A DNA stretch of 64,000 nucleotides from Valencia hispanica (Eukaryota; Chordata; Actinopteri; Cyprinodontiformes; Valenciidae), in NCBI GenBank assembly GCA_963556495.2, contig OY747703.1, positions 25,245,796 through 25,309,795 on the forward strand, written 5' to 3'. Of the stretch, positions 51,896 to 64,000 are shown piece by piece. How positions within the stretch are numbered: the first letter of the stretch is position 1; each line of letters begins with the position of its first letter. Under the pieces are notes generated by a model. The model saw only the letters and a list, made by a program, of their open reading frames with translations. It did not search any database and was not told the DNA's origin. A program made the translations under genes and the position numbers.

Positions 51896-52619
51896 GTAAA
51901 AATAAGTTTCTCTATCTGTGCATGTGGTTCTGCATCATGTGCACAGCTGCTATTTTTGTCATCACTCAAGGACATGGACATGCTCATTACTGCCTATGGT
52001 GAAGAAAAAGTGTAAAACCAACAACAACAGTGAAAATCCAAGGATTGCTTACAGAATTCCCAGAATCCTTCAAAAGTTGTCAAGGGAATTACTCCTAGGA
52101 GCTGTCCTCATATCCAGTCCAGAGGCCGCACCACTGAAGAAAAACAGTAAGAAAGAAGTAGAGGAAATTATAATGACAATCGATAAATTATGAGCCTGTT
52201 ATCCAGCAAGACAAAGATTATGACGTGAGCGTTAAGACAGTCTATTCAGTCAGATTCACACAGAAACAAGAGAGAAACAAGTTTTCTTGCTTTTGCTTCT
52301 CGGGATCATATGATTTCCATTCAGACCCGGTACTACAGTGCACACACACTGAAAACTGCTGGGTTATTCATTCAACCCAGATGCTCTTTTTATGCTGTTG
52401 GGATAGAGATTTCTTAGCTTTAACCAAATATTTGTTCCAAAACTGTGACCCTACATTGTTGGGTTTGAGAAGAGACTGAAAAAAACCCTCATCATAGTTC
52501 ACAAGCAATTGTTTTCAAGAACAGAATTTACTGAACCTCTTTCACATTTAATCCAGTTTGGTTTTAAACATAACAATCACTCCATTTGGGCTGCAATGTG
52601 GAATATTTATTAACACGTC

Positions 52620-52800
52620 ACAAGCAAGAATCTCCAGGGTTTAAATCCCAGAGTGAGAGTGTCTGATTGTGTGTCTCTGTAGCTCTGTGATGGACTGACA
52701 ACCTGTTCAGGCTGTACCCTACCTCTTCCCATTGACCACTAGAGAGTGGTACCAGTGATCCTACTGGGATTAAGCAGGGGTACAAGATGGATGAATAAAA
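52620..52800 (+). mobile_element. SINE-like repeat, longer copy
   Basis: TTTAAATCCCAGAGTGAGAG..CTCTGTGATGGACTGACAACCTGTTCAGGCTGTACCCTACC..GGGATTAAGCAGGGGTACAAGATGGATGAA is a diverged relative of 10920-11046 with an extra 5' head. Confidence 0.6.
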
Positions 52801-53386
52801 ATTATTCATTTGACCCAAATCACTTTTTAAATGTCTTTAACTCCTTACGCATCTGTTTACAGTCTTTTTGCAGTCAAGCAGATCAAGCATTCAGTAGAAA
52901 TTGCTCATTTTAATATAGCAAAAGAATAGGTACAGATTCAGGTATTTACTGTGCAAATGATCTAAATTAGGCCTAATTACGCATACATCTGACCGCTAGA
53001 TGGTAGCAAAATTTGATTTTCAATACAAAAAAGGTATGGACCATTATGAAATATCAAGCATATTAATGTAAAGTTGAGTGAGGGGAAAAAGTGTGGTAGA
53101 AAAAGTTGCACAAGCAACAGAAATAATGGCAGCCATGAAAGATTAGTCAATCAAAACCCATTTAAGAGTTAGGGGGAGATTCACAAGGAGATGACTGAAG
53201 CTGGAGTTGATATATGAAGAGTTACCGCACACAGACGTATTCAGGACATAGACTACAGCTGTCACAGTCCTCATGTTTAAGCCCAAAGATGACAGGATTT
53301 TTTTTTACTTAGGCCAAGGAGAAAAAGGACTGCGTAGTTGTCTAAAATCCTCTTAGAGGACATTACCATGAATGATCCAATATAGG

Positions 53387-53387
<1 letters not shown>

Positions 53388-53421
<34 letters not shown>
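53388..53421. repeat. (AT)n microsatellite
   Basis: Seventeen or so uninterrupted AT units. Confidence 0.95.
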
Positions 53422-53424
<3 letters not shown>

Positions 53425-54324
53425 CGATAGACACTCATCTGCATTTTTATTGGTCTTATGTACTATTCTATTTTCTAACTAAATTTATTTGAGGCATTCA
53501 TCAGCTGCAGGCCATAATAATCAAGATTAACAAAAACATTTCTTTCTTTCTTTCTGAGTAGCTAAGCTTTATAATATGGGATTCCTTTTGTGAATATAAA
53601 TACTAAAATAAATGAACTTTTCAATGATATGACTACTTTATATAAATGAACCTGTACCCTAGGTCAAACTCACATTCCAAAATCAGCTGAAGTCTGGATC
53701 AGTCCATATTTGACACAGGCTGGAATTAGCAACATAACACAAATAAGGTTGATGTCTCCCTAACAATTCTTAGAGAGCTGCAGGCCCTAAAGATATAATC
53801 TGGATATTTATTTACGCACACTGTCAGTTCTGACAACTGAAACATTCCCTATTGAGACACTATGCTGAGGGCTTTCAGTGGCCGGGTTCATTCAACTGTC
53901 CCAGATTTAATCACAAGACCACGCACGGCTTCACCCACTATAGCTGCAGTAAATGACAGCCCCTCTGCATGCAAACAAGCAGACACAGATGATGGGGTTG
54001 AATAGGCCAATGGCAGAGCCCGTAAATTACCCCAGTTAGGCCATGACTCGTAGCAGCGCGTATAATGGAAGCCATTCAGTATGGAGACCAACTCGGACAC
54101 ATGAAGATCCAGGTCCAACAATCTGATGCAATAAAAAATGAGTCAGATGCGAGAATAAACACGGAGCCACGGTGTGTCTGATTACCGACATGATCATCTG
54201 GGGCGTCCACACTGATGTCCCCATCCTCCCTTTACATATCCGAAGCCAAACACAGACTAATTCAACGCGCTTAATAGTGATGAGTCCGTTTTTTTGTTTT
54301 TTGTTTTGTTTATTGGGCACTCAC

Positions 54325-54480
54325 CGATCTCCAGCGTTACAGACGGCGTAGACTGTATGTCTCACCAGCAGCGATGCTCATGTCACCGCCTACATCCTTA
54401 AAGCCGAGGAGGCAGCAGAATGACTCAGGGCAACAAGAACAATCTGAGGAAGATTATGTCTCTCACCATGCGGCTGCCTG
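54325..54480 (-). promoter_or_regulatory. cep170b: candidate non-coding first exon / promoter side of cep170b
   Basis: On the minus strand this more GC- and CpG-rich stretch ends in ATCG|GTGAGTGCCC, a strong donor at 54324, about 3.5 kb upstream of the acceptor at 50820. The bordering DNA up to about 54640 is also richer in CG than its surroundings. I infer a 5' UTR exon and a promoter just above it; the upstream limit is a guess and there is no transcript evidence. Confidence 0.4.
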
Positions 54481-55904
54481 ATGGACACTCAGCATCCGAC
54501 AGATAGGTGAATGTACGTATAAAGAGGATTATTATGAGGGCTGGAGCTGCACCAAGCAAGCCCCGCTACCCAAGCCGGCTCCTTCTGCGTTTCTGCTTCT
54601 TTGCCTCTCGGTGGCGCACTGAGTGGAAATAGGGAGAGCAAATGGGAATTATGTAATACCAGGCCAATGGCAGCAAACCATGAGTGAGGATGATTGGGGA
54701 TGACTATATGAAATCCTAATTTATTGCCTAGATTAAAGTAAACAAACGTAAACGAGGAAAAATTAGTGTGCAATAGCCTAGTATGAACACATCTTATTTT
54801 GATCACCAGAACGGAAAAAGAAGTTACATTTACAGATCTCAAGTAATTTTGAAAATTTTTTTTCAAAATGTCAGCTCTGAGCAAATTTTCTGAAATAGAC
54901 TCGCTATGGCTTATATTTGATTATAGTATTTATTTCTGGTCTGATTTTTTAGTCCTTTGTTTTCCACTTTGTATTAATCCAGATATGGGAGTGCCATTGA
55001 GGCAAACGTCCTTCTGACAGCGGACACTAGATGGCGCCAAGGTATGGAGCTATATTGTGTATCTGAATCTGAATCCAAATTTATTTTATTTATCCATGAA
55101 GGGAAATGTTTTATAGTTACAGAAAAAGTCCTAATAGACTGTATGTCAGGTACAATAGGAAGGCATAAGGGTATCAAATTTAACAAATAACACAAAACAG
55201 TGAATATAAGCGCAAAGTAGCTAAAGGTTCAACATAATCATTTAACATTTACTGTGTGTCAGGTATGCAACACTTCTGAAATAATCTCCTTGACATACTA
55301 ATGGTGAGATGTATCAAACACAGAAAAAAATAGCAAATATAATCAGTCATCATTGAGGTCTGCTTAAAGCAAGTTTAGTAGAACCAATGTTAACCGATGT
55401 GCATTTCTGATTTACTACTTTCTGATCTGTTTCTTCTCTGTGACATTAAAGTTTGCTTAGATTTAGTTAATAGGAACTTTCTGTCAGCCTCCATGCATTT
55501 AATGTACGTCATGAGAAGATATAGCCTACATAGAACAACTGCTTTCTCTATCTAATAACATGTATTGTTAAAGTTAGATAAATGCTTTGAAGTTCCATCA
55601 CTTAGTAGTTAATGGGGTGAATGAAGTAAGATGCATTGGAATTTTTTTTTCAGAATTCCATCTCAGTTTTATCATCAACTTTAAAAATAAGCATGTCATA
55701 CAATGTTGATTTCCTTGCAGGGCCAACTCACCTTTTGCTTAAAAAAAATGTGTGTGATATTTCATAAAAGGGTCACTTACCATTTTTGGTAGTTCACACA
55801 AGACAACTTTTAAGTGACATGTAATAATTGGAGACACAGCGCTATAAGTATAAGGGTGTTTCTGTCCTTGTATAAGACCTTTTGACCATCTTTGGAGGTT
55901 GGAT

Positions 55905-56003
55905 ATCGGCTTCTTGCCCGATATGCTGGAGACAGGCACCAGCAGCACAACCCTGCAGAGGATAGACGGGTATAGAATATGGATGGATGGATGGATGGAT
56001 GGA
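55905..56003 (+). mobile_element. SINE-like tail with (GGAT)n
   Basis: ATATGCTGGAGACAGGCACCAGCAGCACAACCCTGCAGAGGATAGACGGGTATAGAATATGGATGG is the 3' half of the 10920-11046 family, ending in six GGAT units. Confidence 0.7.
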
Positions 56004-56375
56004 ATATTTAGAAGAATAGAAGTATTAGACAGTATCCACGCGCAGAGGTTACACTTGGATACATCAAACCTGTAATTTTTATGTTTTACTCCACTGCTGA
56101 TCACAGTTTGGTGTATAGTTAACATTACTGGTGTACAATCAAATCTGACAATAAACAAACTATACCTTTATAACATCTGCTTAAAAGTTTCCTGTACCAA
56201 ACATTTTCATGGTTTTGTAGTAATGTATTTGGTGATTTCTAAACCTTGATCAATGATACATTTCATTGTAATTGCAGTCTTGTCGCATTTAGTAATTGGG
56301 AGACAAGACAATGTAATAATTTATAAACATATCTTCTATTAGTAGATTCTTATTATACAATTTTCATATCCACAA

Positions 56376-56507
<132 letters not shown>

Positions 56508-58559
56508 CCCTACTTTATCTTCAATGCTCACCACCCCATGTCTGTTGTCACCTAGGTTACGCCCATACATTTTTTTTTGCAATTCTAATATATTACTTTG
56601 TCCCAAACTAGCTGATGGCCCAATTTACCTGAGCCCACAATCATGATTAATGTAGGCCTATAAGTATATTGCCAGATTCTAAATATAAAGTTCAGCATTT
56701 TTTCAATGCCCCAAAGAGTTTTGAGCTTCGCTGATAGGTCATTTTTATTTATGCATCTGAGAAACACTGTGCAACAGATCCATCTAAGCAACAGCTTGTC
56801 TACCCTATCACTAAGTCACTTGATGAACCAAGAAAAAAAAGTGCTGATTCATTTAAATTTATGAAATTTGTTTTGCATGATTTTTATTCTAAGGAAGCTT
56901 TACTAGAACAGTAAAGGGAAAATAAACAAATAAATAAATCGTCGGTGGGTTTTACAGTATATGCCTACAGAATTCTGTCAGATCCTGTCCTTTCACATCA
57001 AGTACTGTTCCAGCAAACTCCATATAAAACCTGTTTATTGTAGAATTTAACGTCATTCTCACACAAGACACTAGATGGCGTCAGAGTACTGAGCTGTATA
57101 CCGCATGTCAACTCAAACTCAGTTGAGGGACATAATTATGCTCTGACTTATTAAACAGTCTATTGCGTCCACAAAGAAATTAAAGAAAGAACCAGGATAT
57201 AATAAATCATCACCCAGGTCAGGTTGAAGCAAGGCAAAACCACTGCAATAATGATTGGATGCTCTCATTATTCCACTTATGTTTATCGGTTTGATCCATT
57301 TTATAATGCATCCCACTAATAATTACGGGAGATCTTAAAGAAACAATGTAATTTTTGTTTATACAGGTATTTTAATGACATGACAATAAAGTTTGCTCTA
57401 CGACTTTTCTGTCAGCATCCATTTAATTATTATATGAGGTACTTTAAGCAAACATGTCACTCTAGATCTGTTTTCTTTTTCTAATAAAATGTATTGTTTA
57501 GCTGGATAAATGCATCAAAAACAATTATTAATATATCTAAAGTAACCTGTCAGGTTTGCACATTTTTAGTATTTTGTTTTTTAAATAATTCCTTAACTGG
57601 AATTCACAATATAAAGCCGTAACACAAAGGCAGGTGAGTCTGCAAACTTGTCGGATGTGTTAAGAAATACAGTTACATTTTTAGTGCCATAGCTCAGTAT
57701 TCATATTATATTGGTGTTTTTAATAATTGACAGCTATATGCCCCAGATTTGCTGTATTTCTACAGCATTTATTTACAGTCTGTAGCTGTATGTACAGTTT
57801 ATATCCTAAATCCCGCTGGAAACAAAGTCCACACCTGCCTTTGCACTATTATACATTTCTTAACACCATTGCTTGGTCTTATGCTGCAGACATAATCTCA
57901 TTGCGCTGTGCAATTAGGTGGATTAGTGACAGTAAATGTCTTTTTACTCTGCATACTCCGTTAATTTACATATGGTTTTAGACATATTAAAACGTCGTAG
58001 CATCATCTTTAAAATAATAAACTAACAATAAAATAGCAGACACGAGAAACGCAGAGCATTCAATTGCAAACAGTCGGAATGAGTTTGAGGTGTGCGGTTT
58101 TCAGGGAGATTTTTGTTTTACACAGACTAAAATATTAAAATGACAAAAAGCAGAATGTCTGTTTCAGCACCTACAAATGTTTTATTCAATGTTTCTTCAT
58201 GTATTCGGATAAATTAATCCAGAGGAAGCTCACTTGAAAACAGGTGAACAGGAATCCAAATAAAGTAGAAAATCTCTAGCCAATAATATGCTAAATAGAT
58301 CAAACTGTATCAAGTGAAAGTTTACACATGTTACTTACATTTATTTGCATGTTGTTTACAGTTGTTTTTACATTTCCTCTGTTTCGTGTTGTGTGATTTA
58401 AATATGTTGTCTTTAATTTCGGACATCAGGATTTCTTTTTTCACCTCTTGGTTCCAACAAAACAAGTATCCATATAGGTCAACAAACACAATACGGGTTT
58501 GTTTTTTAATTAATGTTGGGCAAATGTTCATCTAGTGATAGTAAAACAAGTGACGTTCG

Positions 58560-59213
58560 GTGTTTTTGTCCCCCCGTCATCATGCGCTCTGCTCTGTGAT
58601 TTACATACACGCTGCATATTCATATGAGCGGGATAGCTGAGTTTGTCCCCCACTACATCCACGCTGCGCTGCGCAACTCCGTACTCCATAGTGGTCCATC
58701 CCCTCTCCCATAGCTCAGCCCCCTTGATCCCCTTCGTCCACTGGTATGTTCGGGGTGTCTCTCTCTCTCTCCTTTCCATAGGTAGTCAATAACGAGTGTC
58801 CATTGGTTTTTATTAGGCTTGCCCCCCTTCCTCCCTCCCACTGGTCTGCTTGCTTCGCCCAGCCCATGTTTTCTATGTCTCAGTCCGTCCACCGCCTGAC
58901 GTTCAAGTTCGCAGGAACGTCACGTCCGCACTTGAACTTGCAGCTCAGAGGGGGGTTTCGCCGTATACCCCCATCACTCTCTCTCTCTCTCCCTCCCTCG
59001 TTGGAGGAAAAAGTCATGAAGAGCTCCACACAACCCGTCGCGCGTTACGCATCCTGCTCCGTCTGATCCGCTGCTCTGCTTCTGCTTTTTGTCCCTCTTC
59101 TGCCTTCATCCGGATGACATACGCATCAATGAAGATTGTTTCATTTGGAGTGTACTTCGTAGGAACGGATTTCCCAATGTGAACTCAGCTGAAAAGCCCT
59201 CGCCGAACCGACC
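58560..59213 (+). promoter_or_regulatory. bcl11 promoter and 5' UTR region
   Basis: The 650 bases before the start codon are richer in G, C and CpG than the AT-rich flanks. They include inverted CCAAT boxes (for example CCATTGGTTTTTA near 58800), a (TC)n tract at about 58976-58992 and dense CG near 59035-59075. No TATA box is at a convincing position. The transcription start cannot be fixed from sequence. Confidence 0.5.
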
Positions 59214-59268
59214 ATGTCTCGCCGCAAGCAAGGCAAACCCCTGCACTTGAGCAAACGGGAGTTTTCGC
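59214..59268 (+). CDS. bcl11a-like: BCL11-family zinc-finger protein, coding exon 1
   Basis: An ATG in good context (ACCATGT) begins MSRRKQGKPLHLSKREFS, 18 codons plus one base, ending at a GTAAGT donor at 59269. The MSRRKQ motif at the N-terminus of BCL11A and BCL11B recruits RBBP4/7 and so the NuRD co-repressor (family knowledge). The exon joins in phase to 63068, giving SKREFSPEP, which is the BCL11A form rather than the BCL11B form. Confidence 0.93.
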
Positions 59269-62200
59269 GTAAGTGGGAATAATTCGCCCCGTGCTTTTTA
59301 TTCTAACCCTTGAGGGATCTATTTTTTGTTCTTTCCTTTTCTTAAATATAACTTCCTTGGATCATTTGTTATAGGTACAGGGGTTTACAAAACCCATGTA
59401 TTTACACAGACACACGTTGTCTCCATTGAAATGCGGGATCTCCGGGGTGAAAAGTTCTGACCGGAACATCCAAGCAGAGTTAGTTGTATAACGTGGTCAT
59501 TAAAGGTTTGTTTCGCCATTAAAGGGCATGGATTAGCTTTATGGCCAGAGACCTTTGCCTGCACGTGAAGGCAGCGCAGGCTTTAACAGTTTCGGGCATG
59601 CTCTCACAACTTCCAGCGTAAAGCTTCTAATGTCACTCAGTAACTACAGCCTAGATTGTGATTTTTGTGTGTGACTGCGATAGCATATTTAAAGGTGTTT
59701 GCGCTAGTTTGGACACAAGGAAGTACAATATAGTGTTTATATACCCACATGCCAACAGCGCCGGGAGCCCTCTGTGCCGTACCGAAAAAGAATCACGTTT
59801 CCTATTAACATATGAAGTTATTACGTTGTTTAATCAACATATATTGTGTTATAAAGTGTAATGAACAATGATGTGTAGAAACAAATTCAGTGGACGCTCT
59901 GGTTTGTCATAGAAATGCGTTTTTACGCACGCTGTGCATTGATGTGGATCATGGATCAGCCTTTACGCGCTACAACCGATTCGTTTACGCAGTAAAATAT
60001 TTCTTATAGGTATGAATGACAGCAGGAAACCAATAAGCGTCTCATCATCAGTGATGGCGAAGACACACACACGGTGCTACCGTTTAACGACGTCCAAGTT
60101 GATGTCGGCGATCAGGAGCGCTTGGTTTTTGTTTCACCGTAGTTTGAGCCATCGTTGATGTCCATACGTCTAACATTTTCCGTCGGAATCAATTATGAGC
60201 TAGTTGTGCTTTATGCGAAATACTCACGGTTGAGTGATAACTGGAAGAAGGGTGTAGCCAGTTGGGGGCGCACTGTGACAGCGCTCCTACAGGGTGGTTG
60301 GTGGGTGGGAATGGGGTGGAGGGAGGTGCACACCCTACAAACACGAACTTCATCTACTTTATCCACATGCTGCCTAACCTGGAACATGGGAAGGCTCCTT
60401 TTTCAATTTTTAATTTTAGCTAGGAGTATGGGTCGGGGTCAGTCATATAGTCACATGACTGTTCTTATGTTCTGATTTCTTATATGGGCTTGAATTTTGA
60501 CATGAAATGTGTTTTATTTGTTTTTTATACCCTTCATATCATGCCTTTTTCTAAATTTCCTTCTCTTCCTAAATATGACAACAGCATAACAATACTCCTA
60601 AATTTATGTTATGACTTTAATCCCAAGAATTTAAAAAGCCCCCATCTGGCAACCTCCATGAAGACTTTCTCTAGGCGCCCCAGCTGTTTTATATTCTAAT
60701 TTCTTTGATTTATTGTGAAAAATCAGGAAGCTAATAGTTTTTTCTAATATAACAGGTAGAAAGAATAATTAAAAGATGTCTGTTTCTGTTGAATTCATTT
60801 GAAAATGCGCTAAGAACGTTCCCCTTTGGCATTTTCAAGAAATGAATGGAATGAAGTTATTGATCCACTGTTGTTTCAGGGAGTCACGTTGGCCTAAAAT
60901 GGCAAAGTAAAAAAAAAAAAAAAAAGAAAAGAAGAGGCTAAATGATTTCCCTGATAATCAAACAGACGAGCTGCAGCAGTGGTCCAGTGGGACATGTTGG
61001 CCTAAACTACTTAAAATTCTGGTATAGTGAGAGACGACTGAAAAAAAAGGTTTTCATTCACATCACTCTTGCTTGGCATCAGAAGGAGATTATTCAGTTT
61101 GGAAGAAAGAGAAATGTTTCCATCTAACCCATTCTCACACACCTTCGCCTGCCTCCTCCTCCTCCTTAGGACAAACCAGTTTAGATAAGCCTCAGTAAAA
61201 TAGGGGGCTGCATTCCTTCATCTTTAATGCACTCGAACATACAACTAACGGGGCCTATCTTGCATACAGTCCCTCACCACCTTCTCATCTGACCCGACAC
61301 AGAATGAGAGGTTGAAGCGGCAAGAATTCATCACATCTTATCGCAACATCCCAGTTGGGGCGCCTGATGTCGTTTACCTTGTGGCTAGAATGTTCCTTTT
61401 TAAAGGCTCCCTTTCTCTCCTCTCTTCTATCTATCTGTCTCTCTCTCTCCCTCTCTTTCTATCTGTACGTCAGGGACCTACTCCACATCCAACCCCTCAA
61501 TGTCTAACCTTGGTTCACAAGATCCCAGCACTTTTAACGAAATGGGGTCCAATCATCTTGAACTCAAATTAGAATCTATTTTTTGATTCTCAGAGGTGTT
61601 AGGTTCATTAAAAAAGCAAGATTGGCAGCACAATAAAGAGGGTCAAGGAACTTAATCGTTTGACTGCTGCCAGCAAGCTGAACGTGTCAGTCCTTATCGA
61701 AGGAGGCTGTGTTGCTCTTGTCTTATCTTTCCTCTTTTGCTATTCCTTGAAAAAAAAAGTCACATTTACACTTTAAATCCTGACCATTTTCATTCAGAAG
61801 TCTGTAAGAGTACACTGTAGCCATGTGACGTACATTAATTCATTTGTTCACCCGTTTAAAAATGCTTTGCAAAACTATTAATTCCCACTTAAACTTTCTC
61901 TAATATTGCTGACTAAGATTTACAAACCTCAATAGATTTTTGGATTTACAAATAGAGACTACAATTGTTGCCCATTCTTCTTTTCAATAGAAAGTAGCTC
62001 AAGCTCAGTCAGATTGGATGTAAAATGTCTTTAAGCATTGCTTTTCAAGTCTTGAAGACAGACTTTGACTGGGCCATTCTAACACTCGAAAAGGCTTTGT
62101 TTTAAACCTTTCCATTGTAGCTCTGATTATGTGTTTAGGATAATTTAATTGTTGTTTTCCCGCTGGAAGCCTCGGGTCGTTTGGCGCCTCTAACAGGTTT

Positions 62201-63067
62201 TCTTCCAGGATTATCCGTTGTTTAACTCCATCCATCTTCCATCCACTCTGAACAGCAGTACTGTCAAGGCTAAAGAAAAACATTCCCACAGTATGCTGTT
62301 GCCACCACCATGTTTCATAGTTGGAAGAGAATGTTAAGGCTGGCACGGTCCCATATCTGGATGCTGCAAACAGGACTTCTTATGACATTCTAGCTTTTTC
62401 TTGCTGCCCTTCCATAAAAGGTAGACTTATGGAGTGCATGAATGAATAGCAGTCCTGGAAACAAATTCTCCCACCTAAGATGTGGACCTCTGCAGCTCCT
62501 CTCATGTCAACATGGATCTCTTGGTCTTCGGTTAATCCTCGCCGTGCAGTCAGTTTAGGGGAATGGCCATGTTTTAGTAGGTTTCTAAATTTTCCCATAC
62601 ACAACCATTTTTCTGCTGGTGGATTGAGTAGTTCTTTCTCTTTGATCTGTCCGCTATGTTCCTAGGTCTTCATAATTAGGCCCGAGGAGCGAATCGCTGC
62701 GAAGGCCTTTTGCATTCCTGTTTGTTCTCTATTGTTCTCTAACAAACCTCTGCGGCCTTCACAGAACAGCTGGATTTATCCTGAAGTTTGATTAGACACA
62801 GGAGGACTTATTAGAAACTAGATCATTTTGAAGGTAATTGGCTATATTAGATTTTATTTAAGGCTATCAGTCTGAGGAGGGCAGAATACAAAGTCACACA
62901 TTAATATTTGTAAATCATTATAAAAGCCATGCATTGTTTTCCTTCTACTAACCTGGAGCATGCGAAGCACATACTATCTTAACAAGTATTAATACTTTTT
63001 TAAGGCACTGTACCTGCAGTCTTGCTTCTTCTGTTACCAATATCCTCTGTTTTGTCTGCTTCTCCAG
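59269..63067 (+). other. bcl11 intron 1
   Basis: The 3.8-kb intron has no recognisable coding sequence up to about 61860. It holds a pyrimidine tract at 61418-61460, an A-rich run near 60906-60925, and from about 61865 to 63012 a Tc1 fossil. Unique sequence of only 55 nt with a good polypyrimidine tract separates the fossil from the exon 2 acceptor. Confidence 0.8.
61865..63012 (-). mobile_element. near full-length Tc1-like relic next to bcl11 exon 2
   Basis: On the minus strand a broken frame includes RATMERFKTKPFRVLEWPSQS of a Tc1 transposase. The plus strand reads TTTGACTGGGCCATTCTAACACTCG, CACAGTATGCTGTTGCCACCACCATGTTTCA, ATTCTCCCACCTAAGATGTGG, and ends AATACTTTTTTAAGGCACTGTA at 63012. 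It is diverged and dead. Confidence 0.85.
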
Positions 63068-63460
63068 CTGAGCCACCTTCAGGTGTTCTGGCCGAAGAAG
63101 CCTCTCAGGACTCCCCCAGACTGGGTGTGGCTGAGGACGAGCCCCTGAAAGGGGACCCGGACCTGCTCACCTGCGGCCAGTGCCACACTCGCTTCCCACT
63201 GGCCGACATTCTGCTGTTCATCGAGCACAAACGGAGGCAGTGCCACAACAGCCTCTGCTTGGACAAACCTCTGGACAGGCCGCCCTCCTCGCCGCTTGCC
63301 TCGCCCCTCTCCACGTCCTCGTCTCACTCTCGAAGCCAGCAGCAGCACCCACGGAGAGCGCGTCACCCGGTGGAGGTGGCTGTGCAGGTGTCCCCTCTGG
63401 ATGAGGATTGTTTATCAGCACCCTTGCAAGGAATAATCCCCAAGCAGGAGAATGTCACAG
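63068..63460 (+). CDS. bcl11a-like: BCL11-family zinc-finger protein, coding exon 2 (CCHC zinc knuckle)
   Basis: After a TTCTCCAG acceptor the exon reads [11 protein letters not shown]..., then [27 protein letters not shown]. This is the BCL11 N-terminal C2HC finger (Cys54, Cys57, His72, Cys77 in joined numbering). It is followed by [16 protein letters not shown], a Ser/Gln/Arg-rich insert, [18 protein letters not shown] and PKQENV. It ends ACAG|GTAAAC at 63461, phase 1. At 393 nt it is longer than the mammalian BCL11A exon because of the low-complexity insert at about residues 96-118. NSLCL and DEDCLS favour BCL11A; KQENV is closer to BCL11B. The large exon with the C2H2 fingers lies past the right edge. 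BCL11 proteins are nuclear repressors acting in blood and neuron development. Confidence 0.93.
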
Positions 63461-64000
63461 GTAAACACACCGGTAGCTTTAGATGGGTGCCTTGGAAGAT
63501 TACACAGCTTCCAGGGTTCACACAGGGTTTGCTTCAGATGAAAAACAAATACTACCTGAGATTTGCTGGGTTTGCTTTTTGTAATCAGGATACATGACAA
63601 TCAACAGAAACAAGGAGGAAAATATTTGCTACTACATTTAGAGGCTGCAAAGTTTCCCAGCTGTGTCATGAAACTAAATGAAGACCAGTCATCCTGAAAA
63701 TGAGGGAAACATTTGGAGATGATGAAAAAGACACAGATGTAGTCAGACAAAGAGACAAATCCAGAGAGAGGGACGTTAGACTGAAAGAAGAGATGAGTTG
63801 CTGTCGGTTAGTCCTGCATCACAGATGTGCTCAAATCCTGGGGACAGATATTCTCTCTCATGTGGCACTCAGCGATGTATCTCTATCCCTTACTGGCTTA
63901 TTACACTGTCATACAGTATCTCTTTTACCCTCAAATATGCGCCTGCAGAGGCTCACTCCGGTTCTAAAATTAAAAAGCGATGGAGAAGAATGTAATTATC

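Noticed and set aside
62005..62346. 113-residue open frame on the minus strand
   Set aside because: It contains VLEWPSQS and reads as decayed Tc1 transposase.

Overview
This window looks like nuclear DNA of a ray-finned (teleost) fish. The evidence is vertebrate genes split into many short exons with GT-AG splice sites, small AT-rich introns and intergenic DNA, and many fossil Tc1-like transposons, L2-type LINE pieces, SINE-like tails and microsatellites of the kind common in spiny-rayed fish. There are no operons, prophages, CRISPR arrays or recognisable RNA genes. The species cannot be named from the sequence.

Three protein-coding genes are supported. (1) A PLD3/PLD4-family gene on the minus strand: five exons between 11473 and 4274, plus a candidate first coding exon at 27943-27779. 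The second catalytic half is not in the window. (2) A complete cep170b-like gene on the minus strand: 18 coding exons from 50779 to 36624, whose joined frame is exactly 4170 nt (1389 codons plus stop), with an N-terminal FHA domain. Its third intron is an AT-AC intron with U12-type signals. (3) The first two coding exons of a BCL11-family zinc-finger gene on the plus strand (59214-59268 and 63068-63460), which continues past the right edge. cep170b followed by pld in the same orientation matches the human CEP170B-PLD4 order. cep170b and bcl11 are divergent, about 4.7 kb apart.

Layout: 1-4.2 kb holds a degenerate ATTGTAT-rich repeat field interrupted by a broken LINE. 4.3-11.5 kb holds pld exons with Tc1 fossils in the introns. 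11.5-27.8 kb is a long non-coding stretch (probable pld intron 1) with nested Tc1/LINE/SINE insertions and a piggyBac-like relic. 28-36.6 kb is non-coding with a possible solo LTR and one SINE-like repeat. 36.6-50.8 kb is the cep170b coding region. 50.8-54.3 kb is its probable 5' intron. 54.3-59.2 kb is intergenic DNA and the bcl11 promoter side. 59.3-63.1 kb is bcl11 intron 1, ending in a Tc1 fossil.

The genes do not form one pathway: PLD3/4 proteins act in endolysosomes, CEP170 proteins at centrosomes and microtubules, and BCL11 in the nucleus. I found no new multi-gene system. The best leads are the U12-type AT-AC intron in cep170b, the loss of the HKD lysine in the pld gene, and several dated nested insertions with clear target-site duplications.
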